Source of the DNA: Enterococcus pingfangensis
GTDB lineage: Bacteria; Bacillota; Bacilli; Lactobacillales; Enterococcaceae
DNA: 35,147 nucleotides
Assembly: GCF_005405205.1 (NCBI RefSeq)
Contig: NZ_BJDP01000017.1
Coordinates: 1-35,147 of the forward strand
Direction: 5' to 3'
Under the pieces are notes generated by a model, which did no database searches, was not told where the DNA came from, and worked only from the letters and a program-made list of their open reading frames with translations. Made by a program: the position numbers and the translations under genes. Each line of letters begins with the position of its first letter. The stretch's first letter is position 1. Positions 9,394-16,056 of this stretch are shown here, one piece after another.

Positions 9394-10728
9394 ATGGAAA
9401 ACAAGCTACAAAAACAAATGACTTCGCGCCATATTATGATGTTGGCGCTCGGTGGTGCGATTGGAGCCGGCCTATTCAAAGGCAGTGGTGAAGCGATCGG
9501 TATTGCCGGACCTTCCGTTATTCTAGCCTTTTTACTCGGCGGTTTAGTACTTTTTATTGTTATGAACGGCTTAGGACGCTTAGTTTTGAGTGGCGATAAT
9601 GCTCATGGATTATCCGGGATCATCAAGCCTTTTCTAGGTGAACGAACCGCAGATTTTATCGATTGGTTGTACTGGTCATTATGGATGGTCAATATCATCG
9701 CTGAAGCGGTCGCTGCTGCAAGTTTTATGCAGTTATGGTTCCCCCACGTCCCTTCTTGGGTTTTCGTGTTAGCCTTAGCATTTTTAACTACACTGATCAA
9801 TTTATACTCCGTTCGTTTATTCGCGGAAACAGAGTATTGGTTAGCCTTCATCAAAATTGCTGTAATTATCATTTTGATTATTTTCAGTGTCTATCTGGTC
9901 GGTCATGAAATCTTTAAAATCGGATTTCTTGATACATTCGCTCGGATGAATAGTCATGGCGGCTTTGCTCCTCATGGTTTGAATGGACTAGTGAATTCGC
10001 TTTTAGTCGTGATTTACTCTTATGGCGGCTCTGAATTGATTGCTATTACAGTCAGTGAGGCAGAAGATCCTAAAACTGCGATCCCTAAAGCGATCAAAGG
10101 TGTTATGGGAAGAATTATTTCATTTTACATCGTACCAATGACCTTGCTTTTGATTATTTATCGTTGGGATGCTTTGGCAGCAACTACTGCTAGTCCTTTC
10201 GTGATGGTCTTCCAAAAAATGCACATTCCTTTTGCAACTGATATCGTCAACTTTGTCATCGTATTGGCTTTGTTTTCTTCGATTAATTCTGGAGTTTACG
10301 CTTCATCTAGAACATTGTATTTCCGAGTACGAGAAAACACCGGTTTTACTTCAAAACTAGCTGTTTTAAACAAACACCAAGTACCGCAGCGAGCAGTTTT
10401 ATTCTGTACCGGTACACTTTATCTTGGTGTGGTCCTATCTTACTTCCTAGGCAATCAGCTCTTTAATTACCTAGTTGGTTCTTTATCTTATTCTGTTTTG
10501 CTTACTTGGTTATTGATCAGCGTGGCAGCCTTTGTTTTGGCGCTGAGAAAAGAAAAAAATAGTGAACGCTTCTTCAGCGGATTAGTGATCGTAGTCCTTG
10601 GGTTGATCTTCATCGGTATTCTGATGAATAATCCAATCGGAGTGACACTTTTCACCGCTGGTATCTATCTGGTGATTTTTTTCAGCTATCGTAAAAAACA
10701 AACAGATCCACTAACTGAACAAGCATAA
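9394..10728 (+). CDS. APC-family amino acid permease
   Basis: This 444-residue membrane transporter has about 12 hydrophobic segments. The first helix begins after TSRHIMMLALGGAIGAGLF, the standard signature of the amino acid-polyamine-organocation superfamily (GABA/aromatic/lysine permease branch); the E-x-A-A-A segment AEAVAAASF follows in helix 3. It should exchange or symport an amino acid. The substrate cannot be told from sequence. It is a single gene with GAGGA before ATG and a perfect terminator right after the stop. Confidence 0.85.
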   Translation: MENKLQKQMTSRHIMMLALGGAIGAGLFKGSGEAIGIAGPSVILAFLLGGLVLFIVMNGLGRLVLSGDNAHGLSGIIKPFLGERTADFIDWLYWSLWMVNIIAEAVAAASFMQLWFPHVPSWVFVLALAFLTTLINLYSVRLFAETEYWLAFIKIAVIIILIIFSVYLVGHEIFKIGFLDTFARMNSHGGFAPHGLNGLVNSLLVVIYSYGGSELIAITVSEAEDPKTAIPKAIKGVMGRIISFYIVPMTLLLIIYRWDALAATTASPFVMVFQKMHIPFATDIVNFVIVLALFSSINSGVYASSRTLYFRVRENTGFTSKLAVLNKHQVPQRAVLFCTGTLYLGVVLSYFLGNQLFNYLVGSLSYSVLLTWLLISVAAFVLALRKEKNSERFFSGLVIVVLGLIFIGILMNNPIGVTLFTAGIYLVIFFSYRKKQTDPLTEQA

Positions 10729-10772
10729 AAAAATGTCCGATCACTTCTTATTTAAAGTGATCGGACATTTTT
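10729..10772. terminator. Bidirectional terminator after the permease
   Basis: Arms 10729-10746 and 10755-10772 (AAAAATGTCCGATCACTT and its exact complement) form a perfect 18-bp stem with an 8-nt loop and A/T tracts on both sides. Confidence 0.93.
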
Positions 10773-10787
10773 GCGGATTCAATAATT

Positions 10788-10815
10788 AAAAAAATCCCTC
10801 GAAATTACGAGGGAT
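10788..10815 (-). terminator. Terminator of ohr
   Basis: ATCCCTCG (10794-10801) pairs with CGAGGGAT (10808-10815) around a 6-nt loop. On the minus strand it runs into six or more Ts. Confidence 0.88.
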
Positions 10816-10822
10816 CAAATAA

Positions 10823-11224
10823 CTAGACTAATTCAACGTCAACGTCAATGTTTCCTTTAGTTGCTTTTGAATATGGACAGAATTCATGTGCTTCTTCAAC
10901 AATTTTTTGTGCTTCTGCTTTTTCTACACCAGGTAATGATACTTCTAAAATCACTCCGATTTTATAACCACCATCATCTAATTGGAATAAAGACACACGT
11001 GCTTTAACTTCTGAATCTGACTCAAGTTTATGTTCTTCTAACATATGATGAACGGCACCGTTAAAACAAGATGCATAGCCTGCCGCAAATAATTGTTCTG
11101 GATTTGTTCCTTCTGCGTGAATAGAAGGCGCTTCAATTTTCATTTTCATACTACCGTTTGGTGCTTGGACTTCTCCGTCACGTCCACCATGGTTGATCAT
11201 TGCTGTTTCGTATAATTTTTTCAA
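10823..11224 (-). CDS. ohr: Organic hydroperoxide resistance protein (Ohr, OsmC family)
   Basis: This 133-residue cytosolic thiol peroxidase reduces organic hydroperoxides. The two catalytic cysteines are visible: C53 in AAGYASCFNGAV and C116 in EFCPYSKATKGN. The N-terminal YETAMINHGGRDGEV matches the Ohr rather than the OsmC subgroup. It is a single gene with its own terminator. No OhrR-type regulator is beside it. Confidence is high. Confidence 0.92.
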   Translation of the reverse strand: MKKLYETAMINHGGRDGEVQAPNGSMKMKIEAPSIHAEGTNPEQLFAAGYASCFNGAVHHMLEEHKLESDSEVKARVSLFQLDDGGYKIGVILEVSLPGVEKAEAQKIVEEAHEFCPYSKATKGNIDVDVELV

Positions 11225-11354
11225 ATTTTCTCACTCCTTTTCTTCTTAATTATTAGTTTACTTATTATTATTTAATAATACAAAGATTCTGCTCATAAAA
11301 GAAGGCGTTTTCGATAAAACAAAAAAGTTTTTCTAGTAAAGACAAAAAAATTTG

Positions 11355-11391
11355 TGCAACCGATTACAAATTATTGTTTTTTTGCTATAAT
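11355..11391 (+). promoter_or_regulatory. Promoter with a consensus cre box
   Basis: TGCAACCGATTACA (11355-11368) fits the CcpA cre consensus TGNAANCGNTNNCA at every fixed position. It covers the -35 region of a promoter with a perfect -10 TATAAT (11386-11391). This position predicts catabolite repression of the lipoprotein gene downstream. Confidence 0.65.
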
Positions 11392-11415
11392 CAGAGTAAG
11401 AAGGAGGGATTTTCG

Positions 11416-12036
11416 TTGAAAAAACTCTTTATGATCTGTCTAGCTGCAGCCTTTTTACTCGTTGGCTGTACGCGCACCCCAGCTCAAAATTCAGATAAAA
11501 AAGCTTCTAGTGATTCAGTCACCATAAGCTCCACACAAGCGAATACTGACTCATCAAGCAATCCCCAAACCTCAACAACAATCAGTCAGTCAAGCACTGA
11601 AACGGTCTCTACTAGTACTTCAGCCGCTCCAGAGTCACAGCAAGATTTTGTTTCCAGCAGTGAATTTGGTGGCTATGCAACTTTTTACTTTGATGGGATG
11701 AATGTACCCGAATCGATCAATATCAATACAAATACCAATCAGATCACATTTAACTCAGGATCTGATCAAGAAGCTGTCTATAATCTTACGATGCAAAATA
11801 TTTCTGCTAAAACGATTCGAATTTTTTCAGCCAATACGACTGACATTCGCAAAGTGAAAGTAAGCACCGCACTTTCAATCGGCTCGCAGATTTCTGGTGC
11901 GATAAACGCCAATAACCAATCCGGTGACCTCTATCTCTTTCATAATCTGCATGGCGGACTATCATTAGCAACACCGAATTACGCTGGAAACGTTCCCGCT
12001 GATCAAACAGACGTCATGATCGAAGTCCTTCAATAA
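11416..12036 (+). CDS. Putative lipoprotein of unknown function
   Basis: This 206-residue predicted lipoprotein is exported, with a lipobox LLVGC near residue 19 after the hydrophobic segment LFMICLAAAFLLV. A Ser/Thr/Gln-rich linker of about 75 residues follows, then a compact C-terminal domain of about 110 residues, beta-rich and containing FGGYATFYFDGM, that I cannot assign. I choose TTG 11416 because AAGGAGGG lies 8 nt before it; the longer frame from ATG 11374 would put charged residues before the signal peptide and overlaps the -10 box. It is monocistronic, with a cre box over the promoter and a strong terminator. Confidence 0.75.
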   Translation: MKKLFMICLAAAFLLVGCTRTPAQNSDKKASSDSVTISSTQANTDSSSNPQTSTTISQSSTETVSTSTSAAPESQQDFVSSSEFGGYATFYFDGMNVPESININTNTNQITFNSGSDQEAVYNLTMQNISAKTIRIFSANTTDIRKVKVSTALSIGSQISGAINANNQSGDLYLFHNLHGGLSLATPNYAGNVPADQTDVMIEVLQ

Positions 12037-12053
12037 AAAATTGAATTTTACTG

Positions 12054-12085
12054 ATCCGAACAAAGAAAATTTGTTCGGATTTTTT
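12054..12085 (+). terminator. Terminator of the lipoprotein gene
   Basis: ATCCGAACAAA (12054-12064) and TTTGTTCGGAT (12070-12080) form an 11-bp perfect stem with a 5-nt loop, then TTTTT. Confidence 0.92.
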
Positions 12086-12184
12086 GCTGTTTATTATTAT
12101 GCCGGGCAAACATGATGAGGACTACCAGTATAATGATTTATGAACAAGACTGTATTTAAGTATATAACCGATATATTCCCAAAC

Positions 12185-12223
12185 AAAAAAAGCTAGAACC
12201 CTTATAGACTAAGGATTCTAGCT
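12185..12223 (-). terminator. Displaced native rplL terminator
   Basis: On the minus strand AGCTAGAA...TTCTAGCT (12191-12198 with 12216-12223) plus an inner CCTT/AAGG forms a long hairpin running into TTTTTT. It lies 17 bp outside the left attachment repeat. Before integration it would have followed the rplL stop, so it is the host terminator, now more than 10 kb from rplL. Confidence 0.75.
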
Positions 12224-12240
12224 CGTAATAATCAAAAGTG

Positions 12241-12257
12241 ATTATTTTAATGTTACA
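12241..12257. repeat. Left attachment core (attL)
   Basis: ATTATTTTAATGTTACA is identical to 22313-22329. Flanking bases differ immediately on both sides, so the core is exactly 17 bp. Confidence 0.88.
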
Positions 12258-12361
12258 ACACATACATTATAATAGGAAGAAACACGACATAGTTATTCCC
12301 TATTTAATGCTATTTCATAAGATATAAGACTAACTGAAAAAACGTCAAAGTATCTTCGAAC

Positions 12362-12383
12362 ATATTCAAAAGCATATTCAAAA
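12362..12383 (+). repeat. Integrase arm-type sites, left end
   Basis: ATATTCAAAA occurs twice, at 12362-12371 and 12374-12383, a 12-bp period, about 105 bp inside attL. A matching pair lies inside attR in the same orientation. Confidence 0.65.
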
Positions 12384-12409
12384 AATCTCAATTAACCAGG
12401 GCAAGGCAG

Positions 12410-12434
12410 CCGCTCATTCGTGGGCGGTTTTTTT
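12410..12434 (+). terminator. Rightward terminator at the left end of the element
   Basis: CCGCTCA-TTCG-TGGGCGG with a T tract to 12434. The T tract is on the + strand, so it should stop transcription entering from the chromosome on the left rather than end the leftward operon. The rest of 12258-12446 carries no gene. Confidence 0.7.
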
Positions 12435-12446
12435 ATTATTCATTTT

Positions 12447-13040
12447 CTATAATAGCTTGCAATCGACAATAAGCGACATTCCAACGCTATTGCGGTCTAC
12501 TTCACACTTCTCTAGTTTCAGGAATCGCATAAATTCCGCTGCAACTTCATCACCTTGTTTGAAAATTTTCGCCTTGCTTGGGTCTAGTGTAAATACCACT
12601 TCATCACGTATGATCCCTAGGAAGGAAGGCTCATAGCTTTTCAGATACAGCTTGCCCATTTTTAGATTGAACTCTGGCAATCTTGCTATTTGTTTTTCGT
12701 TGTACACGTCTGTAATGCCCTTTATTTGCGTTTCTAGCCTTGCTTCTGCTTCAACCCGTCTCTGTCTATACTCATGCGGTTCAATACCGTATAGGTCAGC
12801 CATTGCCTTATCTGTCCCTGGTTCAGCACTAAACGGCTTGCCATACTGCTGACTGATTACTCGCCGTTTAATATGCGTGACATACTTATCAGATAAGAGT
12901 TTTACATCAGCCTCGTCTACCTGTTTCAAAGCGTTGAAAAACACAGTTGCCGCCTTGGTGTCCCACTCAGTCAACTCGCCGGAAAGCTCCGCAAAGCCTT
13001 GCCATAGCCTCAAATAATGTTTTGTTTGCCAAATGTTCAT
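12447..13040 (-). CDS. Hypothetical protein, last gene of the element's leftward operon
   Basis: This 197-residue soluble protein is one I do not recognise. It opens with MNIWQTKHYLRLWQGFAELS, is helical and charged through about residue 130, and ends in a more beta-like part (VVFTLDPSKAKIFKQGDEVA, then VGMSLIVDC). No signal peptide or membrane segment is visible. Its ATG overlaps the stop of the gene before it by 4 bp (ATGA), so the two are coupled. In satellites this distal position often holds accessory genes such as packaging interference or phage defence; nothing in the sequence shows which. Confidence 0.75.
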   Translation of the reverse strand: MNIWQTKHYLRLWQGFAELSGELTEWDTKAATVFFNALKQVDEADVKLLSDKYVTHIKRRVISQQYGKPFSAEPGTDKAMADLYGIEPHEYRQRRVEAEARLETQIKGITDVYNEKQIARLPEFNLKMGKLYLKSYEPSFLGIIRDEVVFTLDPSKAKIFKQGDEVAAEFMRFLKLEKCEVDRNSVGMSLIVDCKLL

Positions 13041-13525
13041 AATGCGAACACCTCCGCCATATTATAAATATCTGCTATCACATCACCGCACAACCGAACC
13101 TGCTCCGGCTCTGGTTCAATCCCTTCACGAAAACAAACAGCCGTTTCGATCTCGCCAATCTCAGTAAGAATTTTTTGCAAAGTCTCCTCTTTTATATACG
13201 CCTCGTGGTAGCCCATATACTTCCTTTTCAGGCCATATACTTCACTGCTAGGCAAACGCTTTAGATAGGCGCTGAAGTGCTTTAAACGGTAGCTGTTGCG
13301 CTCTATTCTACGCTCCACAACGTCTATACGGTCATATAGGTTGACTACTTCGCTATCAGGACGGAAGCCTCTTGATACAATGCCCAGGGCGTTATATTCG
13401 AGACGGGTTGTCATGGACTGCTGGTAAAACTCCCGGTGAAGGCTGTCTCTACGGTTCTTTAGGCGTTCGATTGTTCTACCCAGGTTGAAGTATTCCTTAA
13501 TTACCAACTCGTCCATCACGTCCAC
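13037..13525 (-). CDS. Hypothetical helical protein of the element
   Basis: This 162-residue protein has a very high Arg/Lys/Glu content in long predicted helices (for example LGRTIERLKNRRDSLHREFY and DRIDVVERRIERNSYRLKHF), suggesting a coiled coil or nucleic-acid contact. No family is recognised. Start is GTG 13525, with AGGGGG 8 nt upstream; ATG 13516 is the alternative. It overlaps the next gene by 4 bp. It belongs to the module of unknown genes that follows the terS-like gene. Confidence 0.72.
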   Translation of the reverse strand: MDVMDELVIKEYFNLGRTIERLKNRRDSLHREFYQQSMTTRLEYNALGIVSRGFRPDSEVVNLYDRIDVVERRIERNSYRLKHFSAYLKRLPSSEVYGLKRKYMGYHEAYIKEETLQKILTEIGEIETAVCFREGIEPEPEQVRLCGDVIADIYNMAEVFAL

Positions 13526-13584
13526 AAGGCAAGCCCCCTAAATATTATGTAAAGAGGCCACCGATAAGCAGCCTCCTAAATGAT

Positions 13585-14313
13585 TTATTGCTGATAAGCT
13601 GAAACAATCTCCCGTAGTTGATCTTGAAAACTAGGTTCATTTTCTTTATCAAATTCTTCTATAAAGCGTGCTGCACTCTCTACCGCATTACCCATAGATT
13701 GAAAGCCAAATAATTCATTTACTGTCTTTGTCTTATCGTTAATGTTATCAACAAAAGCTCCGGCCATCGCTTTATAAGAAATTGCTACTTCGCTTGTAGT
13801 AGTCGTTACATTGTAGGTAGTGGAAAAATCTTTCATCACTTTCTCTAAGCTCGAAAATAATTTTTCTGCTTCTTCATATTTATTGGTTAATTCAGGCAAG
13901 AATAAATCCTTTTGCTTAGCGATTTCTCCAATACGTTTCAGTGCAAGTGGTGTATCTTGGTATTGAAGCTGATACGGTGTTAAATCTTCAGCCGTTACGG
14001 TCTCCATGCTGCCCAAGAAATTCAAAACTTCGATATCTTCCGGCGTTAAACTTGTTTTACTTTTATCTACAATGGCTTTGATTCCAGCACGATCACTTTC
14101 AATCTGTTGCACGATTGCCTTCTTTTTATTTTCCATTGTAGTAAGTAGTTCATTTTCTAAGTTCGCTTTTTTTAGCTCGAAGCCCTTGCCTGTGAGAAGG
14201 TCATCAGCAAGTTTTTTCTTCATGTTATCCATATCTTGGGCATACTTATTGCTCAATCGAACTGCGGTTTCAATGTAATCAATTACCAATTTCGAACTTT
14301 TCAATTCTTTCAT
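13585..14313 (-). CDS. Hypothetical long helical protein of the element
   Basis: This 242-residue protein is almost entirely helix-forming: heptad-like stretches occur in residues 10-90 and 125-160, then a Thr-rich patch (TTYNVTTTTSEV) and a C-terminal helical tail. There is no signal peptide and no recognised domain. Its size and helicity would suit a scaffold- or capsid-interacting protein, as satellites use to reshape or block helper capsids, but that is only a guess from position and shape. ATG overlaps the preceding stop by 4 bp. A 59-bp gap separates it from the next gene. Confidence 0.75.
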   Translation of the reverse strand: MKELKSSKLVIDYIETAVRLSNKYAQDMDNMKKKLADDLLTGKGFELKKANLENELLTTMENKKKAIVQQIESDRAGIKAIVDKSKTSLTPEDIEVLNFLGSMETVTAEDLTPYQLQYQDTPLALKRIGEIAKQKDLFLPELTNKYEEAEKLFSSLEKVMKDFSTTYNVTTTTSEVAISYKAMAGAFVDNINDKTKTVNELFGFQSMGNAVESAARFIEEFDKENEPSFQDQLREIVSAYQQ

Positions 14314-14567
14314 TTTTCAAATCCCCCTATTTGTTTAACTGTCCCAGTTTGCCGGTATTCCAACGCCACTTGAACTTTTTCTTCTTGATCTAACTGATGA
14401 AATGCTGTTTCAAATTTTGAAAACGGCATAACTTGTGCTGTTGGGTTAGTTATCCAATCTTCTAGACTATCTAAGTACACACTTATTAGCATTTCTTTCT
14501 GGTTAGTATGCAAAAATTCATTCGCTACAACCTTCTTCAAGCTTGAGATTTCATTTCTAAGGTTCAT
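14310..14567 (-). CDS. Small hypothetical protein with shared N-terminal helix
   Basis: This is an 85-residue acidic protein. The first 14 residues, MNLRNEISSLKKVV, closely match the start of its upstream neighbour (MSNLKNEIARLKKIV), while the remainders differ. The rest (DSLEDWITNPTAQVMPFSKF and so on) is not recognised. It overlaps its neighbours by 11 bp upstream and 4 bp downstream, so it is tightly coupled. The shared helix may be a common docking or dimerisation element. Confidence 0.72.
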   Translation of the reverse strand: MNLRNEISSLKKVVANEFLHTNQKEMLISVYLDSLEDWITNPTAQVMPFSKFETAFHQLDQEEKVQVALEYRQTGTVKQIGGFEK

Positions 14568-14772
14568 GCCATTCCCCCATCTCTATCTCAAAGGATTCCG
14601 GCTTGTAACCGGGATACTTAGCTAAGAAGTCCTCATACGCCATCTTCTGACCGTCCACAAGCACAAACTCCTCTGCCTCATCTTCACCATTAATCATGAA
14701 AACAACGTCTTGCGGTGAAGCCTGTCCGACAATTTTCTTCAATCTTGCTATTTCATTTTTGAGGTTACTCAT
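14557..14772 (-). CDS. Small acidic hypothetical protein
   Basis: This 71-residue protein begins MSNLKNEIARLKKIV and ends in an acidic, Tyr/Pro-containing tail (LAKYPGYKPESFEIEMGEW). I take ATG 14772 because a GGGAGGGGG ribosome site lies directly before it; the longer frame to 14829 is mostly inside the terS-like gene. It overlaps that gene by 8 bp and the next by 11 bp. No family is recognised. Confidence 0.7.
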   Translation of the reverse strand: MSNLKNEIARLKKIVGQASPQDVVFMINGEDEAEEFVLVDGQKMAYEDFLAKYPGYKPESFEIEMGEWHEP

Positions 14773-15142
14773 CTTGCCCCCTCCCAATGATTGACTTGAT
14801 TTCCTCGATTTCTTTCTGATAATCATCAAGCTCTAAGCTACGATAGGCCACATCAAGCACATTCTTAGCGCTAGTTACTCGTGAAGCTGGTGGTGATTCT
14901 GTATTGTTCATTATTTCTTTTAGGACTGCTACCGCTTCCTCTGACGCTTTTTGCAGCCTAGCAGTAACTTGCTGCATTGCATCACGCCGCAAACCTCGGT
15001 ATTCGTCCATAAATTCTTTATCTTTTAGATACTTGTAGCCTGTTGATCTATTAATTCCAGTTTTTTTGCATGCTTCATCGATAGAAGCACATTCTAGCAA
15101 AGCTTTCAAAAAACGATCTTGCCTTATATTTAATTCAGCCAT
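14765..15142 (-). CDS. Terminase-small-subunit-like DNA-binding protein
   Basis: This is a 125-residue protein. The N-terminal helix-turn-helix (RQDRFLKALLECASIDEACK, then KTGINRSTGYKYLKD) has the layout of phage terminase small subunits, which recognise pac/cos sites. A helical segment and a C-terminal oligomerisation-like tail (DDYQKEIEEIKSIIG) follow. Satellites commonly carry their own TerS to redirect a helper phage's packaging motor, and no large subunit is present here. It is preceded by AAAGGAGG and a structured leader and heads the distal operon. A generic phage HTH regulator is the main alternative. Confidence 0.65.
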   Translation of the reverse strand: MAELNIRQDRFLKALLECASIDEACKKTGINRSTGYKYLKDKEFMDEYRGLRRDAMQQVTARLQKASEEAVAVLKEIMNNTESPPASRVTSAKNVLDVAYRSLELDDYQKEIEEIKSIIGRGQDE

Positions 15143-15216
15143 TTTTAATCCTCCTTTATAAGTAAATTCCTGAATAAAAACGATTGTCGTGGATCATCGT
15201 CTGTTGGATTTTCAGA

Positions 15217-15285
15217 TTATTTGTTGACATAAAAAAGAGGACACAAGACAATTCGCAATAGATTGCGTTTCATCTCATATCCTCT
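15217..15285 (-). promoter_or_regulatory. Attenuator-like leader with an 18-codon ORF
   Basis: On the minus strand AGAGGA (15285-15280) can pair with TCCTCT (15241-15236), which runs into TTTTTT, enclosing an inner CGCAA/TTGCG stem: a terminator 75 nt before the terS-like gene. AGAGGA also serves as a Shine-Dalgarno for ATG 15273, which opens MKRNLLRIVLCPLFYVNK and stops at 15217, past the T tract. Translating ribosomes would melt the hairpin. Confidence 0.45.
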
Positions 15286-15323
15286 GGTTCTTCCTAGTAA
15301 GATACTGTTATTCAACTTGCCTT

Positions 15324-15366
15324 ATTATAGCACATTTACAACAAATTTCATACATTTAACTGTTGT
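15324..15366 (-). promoter_or_regulatory. Promoter of the terS-like operon with dyad over the -35 region
   Basis: A perfect -10 TATAAT (15329-15324) has no good -35 (TATGAA at 17 bp). The inverted repeat ACAACA...TGTTGT (15338-15343 and 15361-15366, 23 bp centre to centre) flanks the -35 position, as expected of an activator-dependent promoter. Confidence 0.5.
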
Positions 15367-15378
15367 TTTAATGCTGTT

Positions 15379-15525
15379 TTATCTCTTTTTTTCACCTAAT
15401 AAGTGTGAAGAAATGACGTCATACTTTACTACTTTCCCATCTTTTATCAGCAAGGATACTTCCCCATATTTGGGCAACTCAACAGCCACCGCTTTTTTAT
15501 TGTTATCAATGTACACTTTATCCAT
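15379..15525 (-). CDS. Small hypothetical protein (48 aa)
   Basis: This short gene has a good ribosome site (GGGAGAG, 7 nt before ATG 15525) and overlaps the end of the winged-helix gene by 8 bp. The product begins MDKVYIDNNKKAVAVELPKY and continues as alternating hydrophobic/charged strands (VSLLIKDGKVVKYDV), suggesting a tiny beta-rich domain. The coupling and residue pattern support a real gene. The function is unknown. Confidence 0.65.
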   Translation of the reverse strand: MDKVYIDNNKKAVAVELPKYGEVSLLIKDGKVVKYDVISSHLLGEKKR

Positions 15526-16006
15526 TTACAACTCTCCCATCTTTATTTTTCATCTTCTCAATTTCTACAAAAAACTCATCCGGTATTGTGGCATAACCTT
15601 TTGTTGTATCGTCTCCGGAAAGTTCAAAATTCAACGTAAACTCTTTACCATTTAATTTTACACGTTGCGTTCCTGTGGCTCTCTTTCTCCATTGTGGGTC
15701 TTTAAGATCATAGTTCCATGTCTCAAGTCTAGCGTTCTCGACTTGCTTTAAACGTTCCTCCATTGCTCTGATCTGACTTCTAAAGCTTGTTAACCCTATT
15801 TGACGTTCTTCTTCTGTTCGTGCAATGAACATCCCTTTATTTCCGATACGTTCTGAAACAATAGGTACACCAGCTTTTTTCAATCGTTCTGTAGAAGAAA
15901 ATACTTGGCGTTCACTTATTCTCAATAGTTTACTAATTTCTCTAGTAGTGATTCGTTTCTCTGAACTTGGAATAAGTTTCAAAACTTGATAATCAATATC
16001 CTTCAT
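15518..16006 (-). CDS. Winged-helix transcriptional regulator of the element
   Basis: This is a 162-residue protein. Residues 1-62 form a helix-turn-helix/winged domain (KRITTREISKLLRISERQVF, then STERLKKAGVPI and a beta wing GNKGMFIART). A coiled helical stretch (FRSQIRAMEERLKQVENARL) and a small C-terminal beta domain follow. The wing-containing N-terminus resembles phage DUF977/DeoR-type regulators. It lies just upstream of the terS-like operon promoter, which lacks a -35 box, so it is a candidate activator for it; that link is inference. Confidence 0.7.
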   Translation of the reverse strand: MKDIDYQVLKLIPSSEKRITTREISKLLRISERQVFSSTERLKKAGVPIVSERIGNKGMFIARTEEERQIGLTSFRSQIRAMEERLKQVENARLETWNYDLKDPQWRKRATGTQRVKLNGKEFTLNFELSGDDTTKGYATIPDEFFVEIEKMKNKDGRVVNG

Positions 16007-16056
16007 GCTATCTCTCCTTTACCAACATGTTTTGTTGACTCTGCCTTAAACAGTCC

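Noticed and set aside
15263-15655. + strand frame of 130 codons in the satellite
   Set aside because: It runs antisense to the leader, a small gene and the winged-helix gene, starts without a ribosome site and has a composition expected of AT-rich noncoding DNA.
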